From NCBI GenBank assembly GCA_030145205.1, contig JAQYVZ010000002.1:1-64000 (forward strand): a stretch of 64,000 nt of DNA, given 5' to 3'. This DNA is from Desulfuromonadales bacterium (GTDB lineage Bacteria; Desulfobacterota; Desulfuromonadia; Desulfuromonadales; BM103). The position numbers and the translations under genes are program-made. Every line of letters starts with the position of its first letter. Position 1 is the stretch's first letter. The notes under the pieces are model-generated. The model saw only the letters and a program-made list of their open reading frames with translations. It ran no database searches and was not told the origin of the DNA. This document shows positions 25,132 through 33,798 of this stretch, in pieces.

Positions 25132-26104
25132 CACAGGCAGCTCCGTTCATGAGCGCGTCAAGGGCTTGCCGGGCCGGGTCATACTGGTCGTTCAGGGCAA
25201 GGGAGCGCTCAAGCGCTTTGATGGCTCCCTTCTCTTCCCCATTTTTCTGGCGACACATTCCCAGCAGGTAAAAATATTCCGCAGAAGGCATTTCTTCGGC
25301 AAAGCGGCCCTCTTCTTCGATGCGATCGAGGATGGCAAGTGCAAGGGAGAAGTTGTCGGCCGCATAGAGTTCCATCGCCTTATGAACCGCCTCAAGATTG
25401 TCGATCAGGGTGGTCTCGACCCAAGGTCGACCACTGTAAAACTGTATACGAGCAGCAATCCTCTCCTTGAATGACTCTTCCGCGGCACTCTCCAGAGCCC
25501 GATGCCACTTCATGTCGGCGCCGGGGAAGTCGCCGAGCAGAACATCGATCTCTGCCAGCAGATGCAGCCCATAGGCGTCATCCGAGGCAACCTTGATCAG
25601 CTCCTGGCCGAAGCGCATGGCCTGTAGCAGATGACGTCGGCATTCAGACAGTTCTTCGTATGAAAGGGCCAGTTCATAGTAGCCGCGACACAACTGCAGC
25701 AGCAGGCCAGCGTTCTGCGGCTCAACCAGGGCCAGGATCTTCAAACCGGTCAGCTTGCGCCTGACATGGGTGGTTTCCACATCCTTGGCATCGAGCAGCA
25801 CGGCTTGGGCTGCCAGGTCAGTCAGGTAATGCGGAAAGGCTTCCTGCAGCAGATTCGCGTAGGCGGTATTGTGCGGGCAATCGGGAAACTGGCGCAGGTA
25901 ATCATAGACGCCCTGGCCGATGGCGGCATCTTCTGGATCTCCCTCTTCCAAGTCGGCATTGTTGATCGGGAGAATCAGCTCAGGCAGAGGCATTTCGGCT
26001 TGATCAGCCCCCACAGACAGCATGCGCTGTTCTTCTGGAGACCAGAAGGTGAAACGTTCCGGATTCAGGGTCGGTGGCAAGGTTATGTTACGTGTCAAAC
26101 TCAT
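25124..26104 (-). CDS. TPR-like repeat protein, first gene of the Mla-type operon
   Basis: The 326-residue product has no signal peptide or membrane helix. Residues about 85 to 315 are helical repeats of TPR type: YANLLQEAFPHYL, LLLQLCRGYYELALSYEELSECRRHLLQAM, DAYGLHLLAEIDVLLGDFPGADMKWHRALES, and AEYFYLLGMCRQKNGEEKGAIKALERSLALN. The N-terminus (residues 1 to 70) is Pro- and acid-rich and unassigned. TPR proteins usually scaffold protein complexes; the partner here is unknown. The gene has a strong promoter at 26144-26173, is followed directly by the 46-residue protein, and stands first in a run reaching the MCE gene. Confidence 0.82.
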   Translation of the reverse strand: MSLTRNITLPPTLNPERFTFWSPEEQRMLSVGADQAEMPLPELILPINNADLEEGDPEDAAIGQGVYDYLRQFPDCPHNTAYANLLQEAFPHYLTDLAAQAVLLDAKDVETTHVRRKLTGLKILALVEPQNAGLLLQLCRGYYELALSYEELSECRRHLLQAMRFGQELIKVASDDAYGLHLLAEIDVLLGDFPGADMKWHRALESAAEESFKERIAARIQFYSGRPWVETTLIDNLEAVHKAMELYAADNFSLALAILDRIEEEGRFAEEMPSAEYFYLLGMCRQKNGEEKGAIKALERSLALNDQYDPARQALDALMNGAACDV

Positions 26105-26143
26105 GAAACGAGACTCCAGTCTGGGTTAGGATGTTAACGAATG

Positions 26144-26173
26144 ATTTTACACAGGTAAGAGGGGAAAGGTCAA
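26144..26173 (-). promoter_or_regulatory. Promoter of the TPR-Mla-type operon
   Basis: Minus-strand TTGACC (26168-26173), 18-base spacer, TAAAAT (26144-26149), about 40 bases before the ATG at 26104. Confidence 0.7.
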
Positions 26174-26215
26174 CTGAACAGAGCCTCCTGATTAAGCACA
26201 TTGGCTGCTATCTGA

Positions 26216-26245
26216 TAAAAAAGCGGAGCCTGTTCAGACTCCGCT
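26216..26245 (-). terminator. Intrinsic terminator of the AhpD-like gene
   Basis: Minus-strand stem GCGGAG-T-CTG / CAG-G-CTCCGC with a two-base loop, followed by TTTTTT (26217-26222). Confidence 0.88.
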
Positions 26246-26280
26246 AATCCCCTCCCCCTTAGTCAAACAAGAAATTCAGT

Positions 26281-26622
26281 TTATTCTCCAAGTTGGTCCA
26301 GCGCTTCCAAGGCCTCAGAGCCATAAACAACCGAGGGCCCGCCACCCATCAGTACTGCGACGCCTACAGCTTCGGCGATCTCTTCTGGCGTTGCACCGGC
26401 CTGCAGCGCATCGTGAACATGGAACGTGATGCAACCGTCGCAGCGAACGGTCACGGCGATGGCTAATGAGATCAACTCCTTGGTTTTCGTACTCAAAGCC
26501 CCTTCAGCAATTGTAGCCTTGTGCAGTTGCGCAAACCCTGACATGGGACCGGGTAATGCTTTGCCAAGGCTATTCATGCGATTCTGAATTTGCATATAGT
26601 ATTCTGAATAATTTTTGGACAT
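26281..26622 (-). CDS. Carboxymuconolactone decarboxylase / AhpD-like protein
   Basis: The protein has the alkylhydroperoxidase AhpD fold with the redox pair in TVRCDGCITFHVHDAL (C-x2-C, followed by the conserved His three residues after the second Cys in FHVH), and LSTKTKELISLAIAVT before it. AhpD proteins recycle peroxiredoxin in some species; many orphan copies have unknown substrate. The ATG at 26622 (MSKNYSEYY) gives 113 residues and has GGAGG at the right distance; ATGs further up lie too close to or before the site. It has its own terminator and stands alone. Confidence 0.88.
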   Translation of the reverse strand: MSKNYSEYYMQIQNRMNSLGKALPGPMSGFAQLHKATIAEGALSTKTKELISLAIAVTVRCDGCITFHVHDALQAGATPEEIAEAVGVAVLMGGGPSVVYGSEALEALDQLGE

Positions 26623-26833
26623 TTCCATACCTCCGAGAACGTCTTGTGAGAACAGGCTTATCAACTCAAAGGGTCTCGCCAGCCCGCCTCCTGTGATATA
26701 TATCTAAACCTCGCAAATATAGTATTTACAGCTTCAGAGTACCTCAAAAATACGATGAAGCAAGTCGAAAACCTAGTACGCTAAACTAGACATTTCTTTC
26801 GGAAACAATTAGGCGAGGCGCTGCGAGGACATG

Positions 26834-26860
26834 AAAAAACGGAGTCTGTAAAAACTCCGC
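26834..26860 (-). terminator. Intrinsic terminator after the GGDEF gene
   Basis: Minus-strand GCGGAGT / ACTCCG stem followed by TTTTTT (26834-26839), 70 bases after the stop. Its arms nearly repeat those of the terminator at 26216-26245. Confidence 0.7.
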
Positions 26861-26929
26861 AAAGATCTTCCTTGGAAGGTGTCCTAAAAAAACTTCCGGC
26901 AGCCTGAATTCAGGTCTTTAAGAGAGGAT

Positions 26930-28300
26930 TTACTCCGAAGCGACTACCCTGTTGCGGCCTTGCGCTTTAGCTCGATAGAGGGCTTCATCAGCATTTTTAA
27001 TAACATCATCCAGTTGGATGTTGATATCCGTAGCGGCTGCAAGCCCAATACTGACCGTAAATTTAACGGAATCTCCGTTATCACCGTTCAATTTTAACCT
27101 GGTTAAGCTGCTTCGTAGCCTTTCAGCAACGGCTGCGGCCTGCCGGATATCTGTTTCAGGAAATAAAACAATAAATTCGTCTCCTCCCCACCTTCCAAAC
27201 AGATCAAAATCCCGAAGGATCCCAAGCGATTCTTCCGCCAGGTATTTTAAGACCTTGTCTCCTAAATCATGCCCATAGGAATCGTTGATATTTTTAAAGT
27301 GGTCAATGTCCATCATCAGAAGAGCAAGATGACGATTATGGCGCTTTGACCGTGAAAATTCCTGCTCGAAAGCCTGCACAAATGAGCGCCTGTTTCTTAC
27401 ACCCGTCAGAGGGTCAGTCGTTGCAAGAATTTTTAACTCTTTCTCCATTAATTTGCGATTCGTAACATCTTCGATAATCACGACTGTCCCGGTAAATTTA
27501 CCAGAGACGTCAAGAGAACGAGAGCATGAAACAGAAAAGAATTGTTCTCGATCATCAAATGATTTTTCACATGAAAAGACGGATTGAGAATCTTCGACAA
27601 AGTACTCGTACACATCTTTCATCCAGGGAAACTCTTTTGTAAACAAGAGGTCCCTCTGCTGATTGCTGTAGTATTTTTCTCCAGGGGCTGCATTCATATT
27701 CAAGAGATTAGACGCGGCATGGTTCATATTCTCTATCTTGCCATCTGCATCTACAATAAAAACAGGCACAGACAAGCTCTCAAAGATAGTGAGATATTTA
27801 TTTTTTTCATTCGTCATCTGACGACTTCTAATTTGTAACTCATCAACCAATGGTTCTTGCCCGGAAGACGTCCAAGCTGTGCAAAACCCAATTTCGACAC
27901 GGTCGAAAAATCTTTTTGTAAGGTTGGAATATTGGTGTTTTTCTGAAAGGCTGAAATTTGATTCATTGATGACATCAAGATATGACTGGCAGTAGTATTT
28001 CATCAAACCCAGAAACATATCCAGGCGAATGCCGCGTTCCTTGTGCTTCTGAGCTTCCATAATTCCAAATTGTGTTGCAGGGTCATTCGTGTAGTCCTCG
28101 TCGGGTGACAGCTCTAAATCAGTTCCTTTCATTTGAGCAACTTCGATGAGTGACTTTGACAACCCTGCAATTGAAAGCCGCCAGGCCTCTTTGAGGGTAG
28201 ACGTATACTTCGTATAGTTTCTCCCTTGAGCGTACTCCAAGGCTCTCCCCATGAGCCAATCTTCGTGCGCACCAATAAATTTAGTGAATTTAGAAAACAT
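26930..28300 (-). CDS. PAS-GGDEF diguanylate cyclase
   Basis: Makes cyclic di-GMP from two GTP. The GGDEF domain (residues about 293 to 455) is intact: TTDPLTGVRNRRSF, MDIDHFKNINDSYGHDLGD and RWGGDEFIVLF (GGDEF 372 to 376). A product-inhibition I-site, RDFD, lies exactly five residues before it. Residues about 168 to 285 form a PAS domain. The N-terminal 155 residues (FIGAHEDWLMGRALEYAQGR) are an alpha-helical domain that I do not assign; there is no membrane segment. A near-consensus promoter lies upstream at 28387-28415. No adjacent signalling partner. Confidence 0.93.
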   Translation of the reverse strand: MFSKFTKFIGAHEDWLMGRALEYAQGRNYTKYTSTLKEAWRLSIAGLSKSLIEVAQMKGTDLELSPDEDYTNDPATQFGIMEAQKHKERGIRLDMFLGLMKYYCQSYLDVINESNFSLSEKHQYSNLTKRFFDRVEIGFCTAWTSSGQEPLVDELQIRSRQMTNEKNKYLTIFESLSVPVFIVDADGKIENMNHAASNLLNMNAAPGEKYYSNQQRDLLFTKEFPWMKDVYEYFVEDSQSVFSCEKSFDDREQFFSVSCSRSLDVSGKFTGTVVIIEDVTNRKLMEKELKILATTDPLTGVRNRRSFVQAFEQEFSRSKRHNRHLALLMMDIDHFKNINDSYGHDLGDKVLKYLAEESLGILRDFDLFGRWGGDEFIVLFPETDIRQAAAVAERLRSSLTRLKLNGDNGDSVKFTVSIGLAAATDINIQLDDVIKNADEALYRAKAQGRNRVVASE

Positions 28301-28386
28301 TACGAATGTACCCTCCCAGAAAACATACGACTGTCTATCTGTTCATCCCATGCCCCCCATGGAATACATCAGAACAAGTGGGAGCA

Positions 28387-28415
28387 AATCTAACTTAGGT
28401 TCCTGCTCCGGTCAA
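28387..28415 (-). promoter_or_regulatory. Promoter of the PAS-GGDEF gene
   Basis: Minus-strand TTGACC (28410-28415), 17-base spacer, TAGATT (28387-28392). The rest of the 266-base gap between this gene and the tRNA terminator holds nothing else I can identify. Confidence 0.65.
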
Positions 28416-28526
28416 ACAATTCCTCACTAAAAAACTCCTTGTATTACTTCAGGAAAAGCAAGTTTCACTGCATTAAGATCCGCCCAGGACTTTGTCAGAA
28501 AAGGGTTAGCCACGGAGCACAAAAAA

Positions 28527-28563
28527 CAAAAGCCCCGCAAACATTGCTGTTTGCGGGGCTTTT
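28527..28563 (-). terminator. Intrinsic terminator of the tRNA-Gln/tRNA-Glu unit
   Basis: A perfect stem AGCCCCGCAAAC / GTTTGCGGGGCT (six-base loop) with A/T tracts on both sides, so it can work in both directions. It begins three bases after the tRNA-Glu CCA end. Confidence 0.9.
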
Positions 28564-28566
28564 GAA

Positions 28567-28644
28567 TGGTACGCCCAGGGGGATTCGAACCCCCGTCGCC
28601 GGCGTGAAAGGCCGGTGTCCTAGACCAGGCTAGACGATGAGCGC
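28567..28644 (-). tRNA. tRNA-Glu (anticodon TTC)
   Basis: Acceptor GCGCTCA / TGGGCGT (first pair G-U), anticodon stem CCGGC / GCCGG around CTTTCAC (anticodon TTC, reads GAA), T-arm GGGGG-TTCGAAT-CCCCC. CCA is encoded at 28567-28569. Confidence 0.94.
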
Positions 28645-28688
28645 ATGAAAATCATATGCTCAACGGGGAACTGTGCCCCGATTGTTCG

Positions 28689-28763
28689 TGGCTGGGGTGG
28701 GAGGATTTGAACCCCCGAATGGCGGAATCAGAATCCGCTGCCTTACCACTTGGCGACACCCCA
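28689..28763 (-). tRNA. tRNA-Gln (anticodon CTG)
   Basis: Acceptor TGGGGTG / CACCCCA, anticodon stem GCGGA / TCCGC around TTCTGAT (anticodon CTG, reads CAG), T-arm around GTTCAAAT, discriminator G, encoded CCA. Probably co-transcribed with tRNA-Glu, 44 bases downstream. Confidence 0.94.
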
Positions 28764-28777
28764 AGAACAGGATGTGG

Positions 28778-28806
28778 TTTTTAACAAAGATGCTCTTGGG
28801 AGTCAA
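28778..28806 (-). promoter_or_regulatory. Promoter of the tRNA-Gln/tRNA-Glu unit
   Basis: Minus-strand TTGACT (28801-28806), 17-base spacer, TAAAAA (28778-28783), 15 bases before the mature tRNA-Gln 5' end. Confidence 0.7.
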
Positions 28807-28841
28807 GCTTTTTTGTCGCCGGGAAAAGCATAATATCCATA

Positions 28842-30236
28842 TCAGCCGAGCGATGCAAGCGCCTTTTGCAGTCGAGCCAAAACTTCATCTTTTCCAAGTA
28901 CAGCAACGACCTCGTAAATGCTCGGACTGACAGTGCCGCCAACCAGGGCAACACGTACGGATGGACCGATTTTACCAAACTTGAGTCCGCTCTCTTCCAT
29001 AACATTTTTAAACGCAATTTCAACCTCTTCCAAGGATGATGATGATAATTCACTTAACTTTTTGACCGTAAGTTCAAGGACCTCACGTTTGTCTTCAGTC
29101 AGGAATTTTGCCGCAGCCTTTTCATCGTATGATTGCGGGGCTTCAAAATAGAAACGTGCCCCCTCAGCCATCTCGACCAGGGTCTTGGCGCGATCCTGCA
29201 AGGTTTGAACAACATCCGTCAGGTCTGGTCCTCCAGAGATATCCACGTCCAGCCCTTCGAGAATTTCAGCCACAAGAACAGCCAGGCGAGCCGGGTCGCC
29301 GGTCTTGATGTAGTGTTCATTCAACCAGAGTAATTTGTCCGGATTAAAGACGCCTGCCGAACGGCCGACATTGTCCAGGCTGAATTTCTCTATCAGGTCT
29401 GCCATGGAAAAAATCTCCTCGTCGCCGAACGACCAGCCGAGACGCACCAGGTAATTCACCATAGCTTCCGGCAGGTAGCCCATCTCACGATAAGCCATCA
29501 CGGATGTGGCGCCATGCCGCTTCGAAAGTCGTTTCTTGTCGGAACCGAGGATCATCGGCACATGGGCAAACTCCGGAACCTGATAACCGAGCGCCTGGTA
29601 GATCGGAATCTGGCGCGGTGTGTTGTTGATGTGGTCGTCGCCGCGGATCACCAGGTTAATCCCCATCTCGGCGTCGTCAATGACAACCACAAAGTTGTAG
29701 GTCGGCGTACCGTCGGTGCGCTGAATAATCAGGTCGTCCAACTCGTCATTGTTGAAGCTGATCGTCCCCTTGATACGGTCGTCAAAAGACGTCGCACCCT
29801 CTTGGGGCGACTTGAAACGTACCACGTACGGAAGGTCCGGCTGATCAGTTCGATCACGACAGGTGCCGTCGTAGCGGGGCTTACCACCTTCTTTCATCGC
29901 CTGTTCGCGTTTGGCGTCAAGCTCTTCCTGACTGCAGTAGCAGCGGTAGGCCTGGCCGGACTCTAACAGCTGATCGACCTTCTCTTTGTAAAGGCCGAAA
30001 CGCTCAGACTGGTAAAGAGGCCCTTCATCATAACTGAGACCCAACCACTCCATCGCCTGCAGAATCGCATCGACCGACTCCTGGGTGGAGCGCTCAACAT
30101 CGGTGTCTTCAATCCGCAGGACAAAAGTCCCGCCCTCTTTGCGAGCAAGCAGGTAATTGAACAGGGCCGTTCGTGCCCCACCGATATGCAGATAACCGGT
30201 CGGACTTGGTGCGAACCGAACGCGTAAACCGGACAT
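28842..30236 (-). CDS. gltX: Glutamyl-tRNA synthetase
   Basis: Charges tRNA-Glu (and in many bacteria tRNA-Gln). The class I signature HIGH appears as [16 protein letters not shown] near residue 15 and KMSKS as [10 protein letters not shown] near residue 240. The ATG at 30236 ([14 protein letters not shown]) has GGAGGAA directly upstream and matches family starts; a 32-residue longer frame is rejected. The length of 464 residues is typical. Lying just above tRNA-Gln and tRNA-Glu genes is a neat functional coincidence; the tRNAs have their own promoter. Confidence 0.97.
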   Translation of the reverse strand: MSGLRVRFAPSPTGYLHIGGARTALFNYLLARKEGGTFVLRIEDTDVERSTQESVDAILQAMEWLGLSYDEGPLYQSERFGLYKEKVDQLLESGQAYRCYCSQEELDAKREQAMKEGGKPRYDGTCRDRTDQPDLPYVVRFKSPQEGATSFDDRIKGTISFNNDELDDLIIQRTDGTPTYNFVVVIDDAEMGINLVIRGDDHINNTPRQIPIYQALGYQVPEFAHVPMILGSDKKRLSKRHGATSVMAYREMGYLPEAMVNYLVRLGWSFGDEEIFSMADLIEKFSLDNVGRSAGVFNPDKLLWLNEHYIKTGDPARLAVLVAEILEGLDVDISGGPDLTDVVQTLQDRAKTLVEMAEGARFYFEAPQSYDEKAAAKFLTEDKREVLELTVKKLSELSSSSLEEVEIAFKNVMEESGLKFGKIGPSVRVALVGGTVSPSIYEVVAVLGKDEVLARLQKALASLG

Positions 30237-30386
30237 ATGTTCCTCCAGACAGAATAATCCCGGCCAGACGACCGGGGGGGAAGTATTACGGACGCAGTTG
30301 CAGGATGCCGCGCAGAACAAAATCTGGGGCAATGCGGGTGACAGGTATACACAAATTCAGCGATTGGGGCAAGTCTTGTACACGAA

Positions 30387-31190
30387 TCAGCGGATGCGCA
30401 CCCCGGCGTAACCGACCACGTCCGACTGGTCGCCGGTTACATCTCCTGAATTGCTGTAGGCCACGAGCTCTGCTTCGCTGGCCCCGAGACAATTGAGGGC
30501 CTGCAGCATGACGACTGTCGGGATAACGCCGCACATCGAGATACAATTCGACCGAACCGTATCGTACAGCCCCTCAGGGTCGAGGGCGAGAATCTTTTCA
30601 ATTGCCAGGAAATCCTTATGGTGAGCCACTGCGCCTGATTCAAAATGAGTCATATCGCTACTGGCAACAATCAGTGGTCGTACGGCGCAACTGGCGACTG
30701 CTGAAGCAAGACCTTCTCCCATTTGCAGCAACTCGTCCAGCGACAAACGACTGATGCAGATCGGTGCGATCCTGACCTCCGGCAGCAGGTGCTGCAGAAA
30801 CGGCACCTGCACTTCAAGGGAGTGTTCGTAGCGGTGTGCCACCGTGTCGGCAGCGGTCATCGGACACTCATCGAGAATCATCGCGGTGAGATCCTCGGCA
30901 ATCCGCACTTCACCAAGCGGAGTCAACCAGGAGCCCTGTTCGAAAACAGCAGCCGGATGGCCGACCCCATGGTGGTTGGGACCAAGGATGATCACTTTGT
31001 CAGGGATGGCCGTGCCGGCCAGGGTTTTACCAGCAACCTTCCCGGAGTAGACGTAGCCGGCATGAGGAGACATGACGCCGAAAGCCGCAATTTTTTCATC
31101 GCCGGCGGGCAGCATGTCATCGAGCATTTGGCGCAACGCAGCCTCACGCCCAGGGTAGAATTGCCCGGCGACCGCGGGGGACCGTAACAT
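30387..31190 (-). CDS. MEMO family protein (AmmeMemoRadiSam system protein B)
   Basis: The 267 residues match the Memo-like family, which resembles class III extradiol dioxygenases: RSPAVAGQFYPG at the start, MSPHAGYVYSGKVA, LGPNHHG, HRYEHSLEVQVPFLQHL and ASSDMTHF provide the conserved His positions. In many genomes it sits with an AMMECR1 protein and a radical SAM enzyme; neither is beside it here. The biochemical role is unknown. AGGAG precedes the ATG. It lies between tauE-like and gltX genes on one strand, possibly one transcript. Confidence 0.92.
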   Translation of the reverse strand: MLRSPAVAGQFYPGREAALRQMLDDMLPAGDEKIAAFGVMSPHAGYVYSGKVAGKTLAGTAIPDKVIILGPNHHGVGHPAAVFEQGSWLTPLGEVRIAEDLTAMILDECPMTAADTVAHRYEHSLEVQVPFLQHLLPEVRIAPICISRLSLDELLQMGEGLASAVASCAVRPLIVASSDMTHFESGAVAHHKDFLAIEKILALDPEGLYDTVRSNCISMCGVIPTVVMLQALNCLGASEAELVAYSNSGDVTGDQSDVVGYAGVRIR

Positions 31191-31232
31191 AGAAACGTCT
31201 CCTGAATGGGTACGCGACGCGCTCAGATAAAA

Positions 31233-32057
31233 CTAGCGCATCAGCAATTGTGTAATCATTCGCAAACCAACAAAAATCAGTAAAACAGCAAACGCCTTCA
31301 CAAGTTTATCATGACTTATCCGAGATGCAGCCCTGACACCGAGACGGGCCATACCCATAGTGAAGGGAGCTACCATTGCAATGACCATGAAGTTGACATA
31401 CCCGAGTGAGAAGGCCGGCATATCTGCGTGCCCCTGGCCAAGCATGATGTAGGCGATCGCTCCGAAAAAGGAAGAAACAACGATCAGGGCGCTGGAATTA
31501 CCGACGGCGAGGTGCATCGGAAACCGCAAGGCAATCACCATCAGAGGAACGGCGATAACACCACCACCTACCCCAAAAAATGCGCTGAAGCATCCTCCGG
31601 CCAGCCCAACCAGCAACAATTGCCCTCGCGGTACCGGCTCAAGACGTTCTGGTGGGAGGTGTGGCTGAAAAATCAGTAGTTTGGCCGCGACCAGAATCTG
31701 CATCATTCCAAACAAACCTTTGAGCCAATCACCCGACAGCAAAGACGCCAGCCAGGCCCCGAGCAGCGAGCCGACAATCCCGCCCAGAGCGAGAAACATG
31801 ACTTGGTGCCAGTCGACATTGCCCCGTTTACGGTGACCGAGCGTGCTGCTGAAAGTTGTCAGAATGATGATGCCGAGGCTGGTACCGAATGCGGAGTGCA
31901 CCAACACCTCCGGAGAGAAGCCGATATGTGCAAAAACCCAGAGGAACAGAGGGACCAGGACTATACCGCCGCCGATGCCGAGCAGCCCGGCCAGAAAACC
32001 GGCCAGAGAACCCAGGAAGGCAAAAAGCAGCAAGATGGGCAAGCTGAAGATGTCCAT
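31233..32057 (-). CDS. TauE/SafE family transporter
   Basis: A polytopic inner-membrane protein with about eight hydrophobic segments in two similar halves, each carrying the family's Gly-rich signature: GFLAGLLGIGGGIVLVPLFL (residues 20 to 39) and GGCFSAFFGVGGGVIAVPLM (near residue 155). TauE/SafE members export or import sulfonates, sulfite or related sulfur anions; the substrate here cannot be read. The ATG at 32057 has a modest CAGG site. It is the first gene after the tRNA-Cys terminator and lies 42 bases ahead of the MEMO gene. Confidence 0.9.
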   Translation of the reverse strand: MDIFSLPILLLFAFLGSLAGFLAGLLGIGGGIVLVPLFLWVFAHIGFSPEVLVHSAFGTSLGIIILTTFSSTLGHRKRGNVDWHQVMFLALGGIVGSLLGAWLASLLSGDWLKGLFGMMQILVAAKLLIFQPHLPPERLEPVPRGQLLLVGLAGGCFSAFFGVGGGVIAVPLMVIALRFPMHLAVGNSSALIVVSSFFGAIAYIMLGQGHADMPAFSLGYVNFMVIAMVAPFTMGMARLGVRAASRISHDKLVKAFAVLLIFVGLRMITQLLMR

Positions 32058-32070
32058 GGCGCCTGAAAAA

Positions 32071-32100
32071 CAAAAAGGTCAGCCTTGACAGGCTGACCTT
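32071..32100 (-). terminator. Intrinsic terminator of tRNA-Cys
   Basis: Minus-strand stem AAGGTCAGCC / GGCTGACCTT with a six-base loop, followed by T-rich sequence. It separates tRNA-Cys from the TauE gene. Confidence 0.88.
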
Positions 32101-32107
32101 GATTTCG

Positions 32108-32181
32108 TGGAGGCCCCGACCAGATTCGAACTGGTGATAGAGCTTTTGCAGAGCTCTGCCTTACCACTTGGCGACGGGGCC
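32108..32181 (-). tRNA. tRNA-Cys (anticodon GCA)
   Basis: Acceptor GGCCCCG / CGGGGCC, anticodon stem GAGCT / AGCTC around CTGCAAA (anticodon GCA), T-arm CCAG-TTCGAAT-CTGG, discriminator T, encoded CCA. Confidence 0.95.
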
Positions 32182-32199
32182 AGAAAAAAACAGAGACCT

Positions 32200-32228
32200 T
32201 CAATACCAAACGGGACATTGAGTGTCAA
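32200..32228 (-). promoter_or_regulatory. Promoter of tRNA-Cys
   Basis: Minus-strand TTGACA (32223-32228), 17-base spacer, TATTGA (32200-32205). Confidence 0.7.
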
Positions 32229-32250
32229 GAGAAATTCATCTTTCTGCCCG

Positions 32251-32562
32251 TCAACGATCGGCATTGAGTTTACTGGTCACTGCGTCAATCTTGCCAGCCA
32301 TATCGTGGCGTTGTTCGTCACGTCGATCATCGATTTTGATCAATGAAGAGACCCGCACTGCCCCCTGTCCGAAGGGATGCTCAACCATCTCCCGCAAGAC
32401 CGGAAAGATCTGATCAAGGTCGCCCTCGATCACCGTCCCCATCGGCGTCAACTGGTAGCTCAAGCCGGAGCGGGCAACGATTTCAACACAGCCAGCGACA
32501 AATTCCGAGACGCCTGGCTGGGCGGTTCCCAAGGGTGCGACGCTGATTTCGACAACAGCCAT
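32251..32562 (-). CDS. MTH1187-type thiamine-binding family protein
   Basis: A 103-residue protein of the DUF77/MTH1187 family (ferredoxin-like fold). Typical are MAVVEISVAPLGTA at the start, YQLTPMGTVIEGDLDQIF in the middle, and the VRVSSLIKIDDRRD end. Some homologues bind thiamine or related ligands. The ATG at 32562 has GGAGGG five bases before it; a 15-residue longer frame lacks support. It lies next to the tRNA-Cys promoter. Confidence 0.87.
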   Translation of the reverse strand: MAVVEISVAPLGTAQPGVSEFVAGCVEIVARSGLSYQLTPMGTVIEGDLDQIFPVLREMVEHPFGQGAVRVSSLIKIDDRRDEQRHDMAGKIDAVTSKLNADR

Positions 32563-32664
32563 AAATCCCTCCGTTTCTCTGTGAGTCATGCGATGCAAGT
32601 AGCTCAATTATACACGAATGGTGCGTCTTCGCGTAGTATGTCCATGCTGCACATCAGATTGACT

Positions 32665-32699
32665 AAAAAAGGGCCTCATGTCTCCCATGAGGCCCTTTC
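32665..32699 (-). terminator. Intrinsic terminator of the quinone oxidoreductase gene
   Basis: Minus-strand stem AAAGGGCCTCATG / CATGAGGCCCTTT, five-base loop, followed by TTT. It ends 22 bases past the stop codon. Confidence 0.9.
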
Positions 32700-32720
32700 A
32701 ACTCCTGTGAAGAAACCTGA

Positions 32721-33710
32721 TCAGTCGCTGATCTTCAAGACAATTTTGCCAAAATGCTTATCCTCTTCCATCATGCGATGCGCTTCGACAACATCATCAA
32801 TGGAGAAGACTTTTTCGATAACTGGCACAATGGTCCGATCAGCAAACTTCGGCATGGCGCGCCGCGTAAATTCGGCCACGATATCGGCTTTTTCAGAAAC
32901 AGGCCGGGAGCGCAGAACGGATCCGATAATCTGCTGCCGCTTGACCATCATCAATGCCAAGTTCAACTCCGCCTTGATACCACTGATCACGCCAATCAGC
33001 ACCAACCGGCCCTTGTACGCCAAGGATTTCATGTTCGGGCCGAGATATTTGGCACCAACATGATCCAGGACCAGGTTGACACCCTTCTTCTGAGTGAACT
33101 CTTTGACGGCATCGGCGAAATCGGGCGTCTCCGTATAATCAATGACCAGATCCGCACCCAGTTCACTCACCCGTTCCATCTTTGAAGGATGTGCGGTAAC
33201 GATCAGGCGGGTATCTTCAGTCAGAGCCTTGCAGAGTTGAATGCCGGCCGTATTGACACCGCCGCCGCCGCCATGCAGAATCGCGGTCTGCTTGCTCTGG
33301 AACTCGCCCAGCATAAAAATATTCAGGAACGCTGTGATGTACGATTCGCAGACACAGGCGGCTTCTTCGAAACTCATGCTTTCGGGCATCGGAATCAGGT
33401 GGCTGGCATAAGCCACGGCGTACTCGGCGTAACCACCACCGCCAACCAGAGTGATCACCCGGTCACCAACATTCCAGCCGGTCACACCCGCACCGATCTC
33501 AGCAATGGTGCCCGCCACTTCCAGCCCCAGGATTTCGGAATCACCGGGAGGCGGCGGATATTTGCCTGCACGCTGCACCAGGTCCGGACGATTAATCGAG
33601 GTCGCCACAACCTTGACCAGAACCTCGCCTTCCTTGGGCGAGGGTTTCTCAATCTCACCGACCTTCAAAACCTCCAGGCCACCAAAACCATCCAGCAAAA
33701 CTGCTTTCAT
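32721..33710 (-). CDS. NAD(P)H quinone oxidoreductase, PIG3 type
   Basis: A medium-chain dehydrogenase/reductase of the zeta-crystallin (quinone oxidoreductase) branch. The early SINRPDLVQRAGKYPPPPGDSEILGLEVAG segment is the hallmark of the PIG3 group; the cofactor loop is AILHGGGGGVNTAGIQL near residue 143. Zinc-ligand cysteines of alcohol dehydrogenases are absent. The 329 residues start at an ATG behind AGGAGG. It probably reduces quinones or other electrophiles; the substrate is unknown. Confidence 0.92.
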   Translation of the reverse strand: MKAVLLDGFGGLEVLKVGEIEKPSPKEGEVLVKVVATSINRPDLVQRAGKYPPPPGDSEILGLEVAGTIAEIGAGVTGWNVGDRVITLVGGGGYAEYAVAYASHLIPMPESMSFEEAACVCESYITAFLNIFMLGEFQSKQTAILHGGGGGVNTAGIQLCKALTEDTRLIVTAHPSKMERVSELGADLVIDYTETPDFADAVKEFTQKKGVNLVLDHVGAKYLGPNMKSLAYKGRLVLIGVISGIKAELNLALMMVKRQQIIGSVLRSRPVSEKADIVAEFTRRAMPKFADRTIVPVIEKVFSIDDVVEAHRMMEEDKHFGKIVLKISD

Positions 33711-33798
33711 CTCTCTCCTCCTGCTTCTTAGTGTAAAGGGAATGTCAATTTATACAGGCTTCATGCCCAAAAGGGAAACACCTTTGCATCCAGGCTTA

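Noticed and set aside
28439-28930. Small plus-strand frames over the tRNA-Glu and tRNA-Gln genes
   Set aside because: They translate the antisense of tRNAs and terminators, a common artefact.
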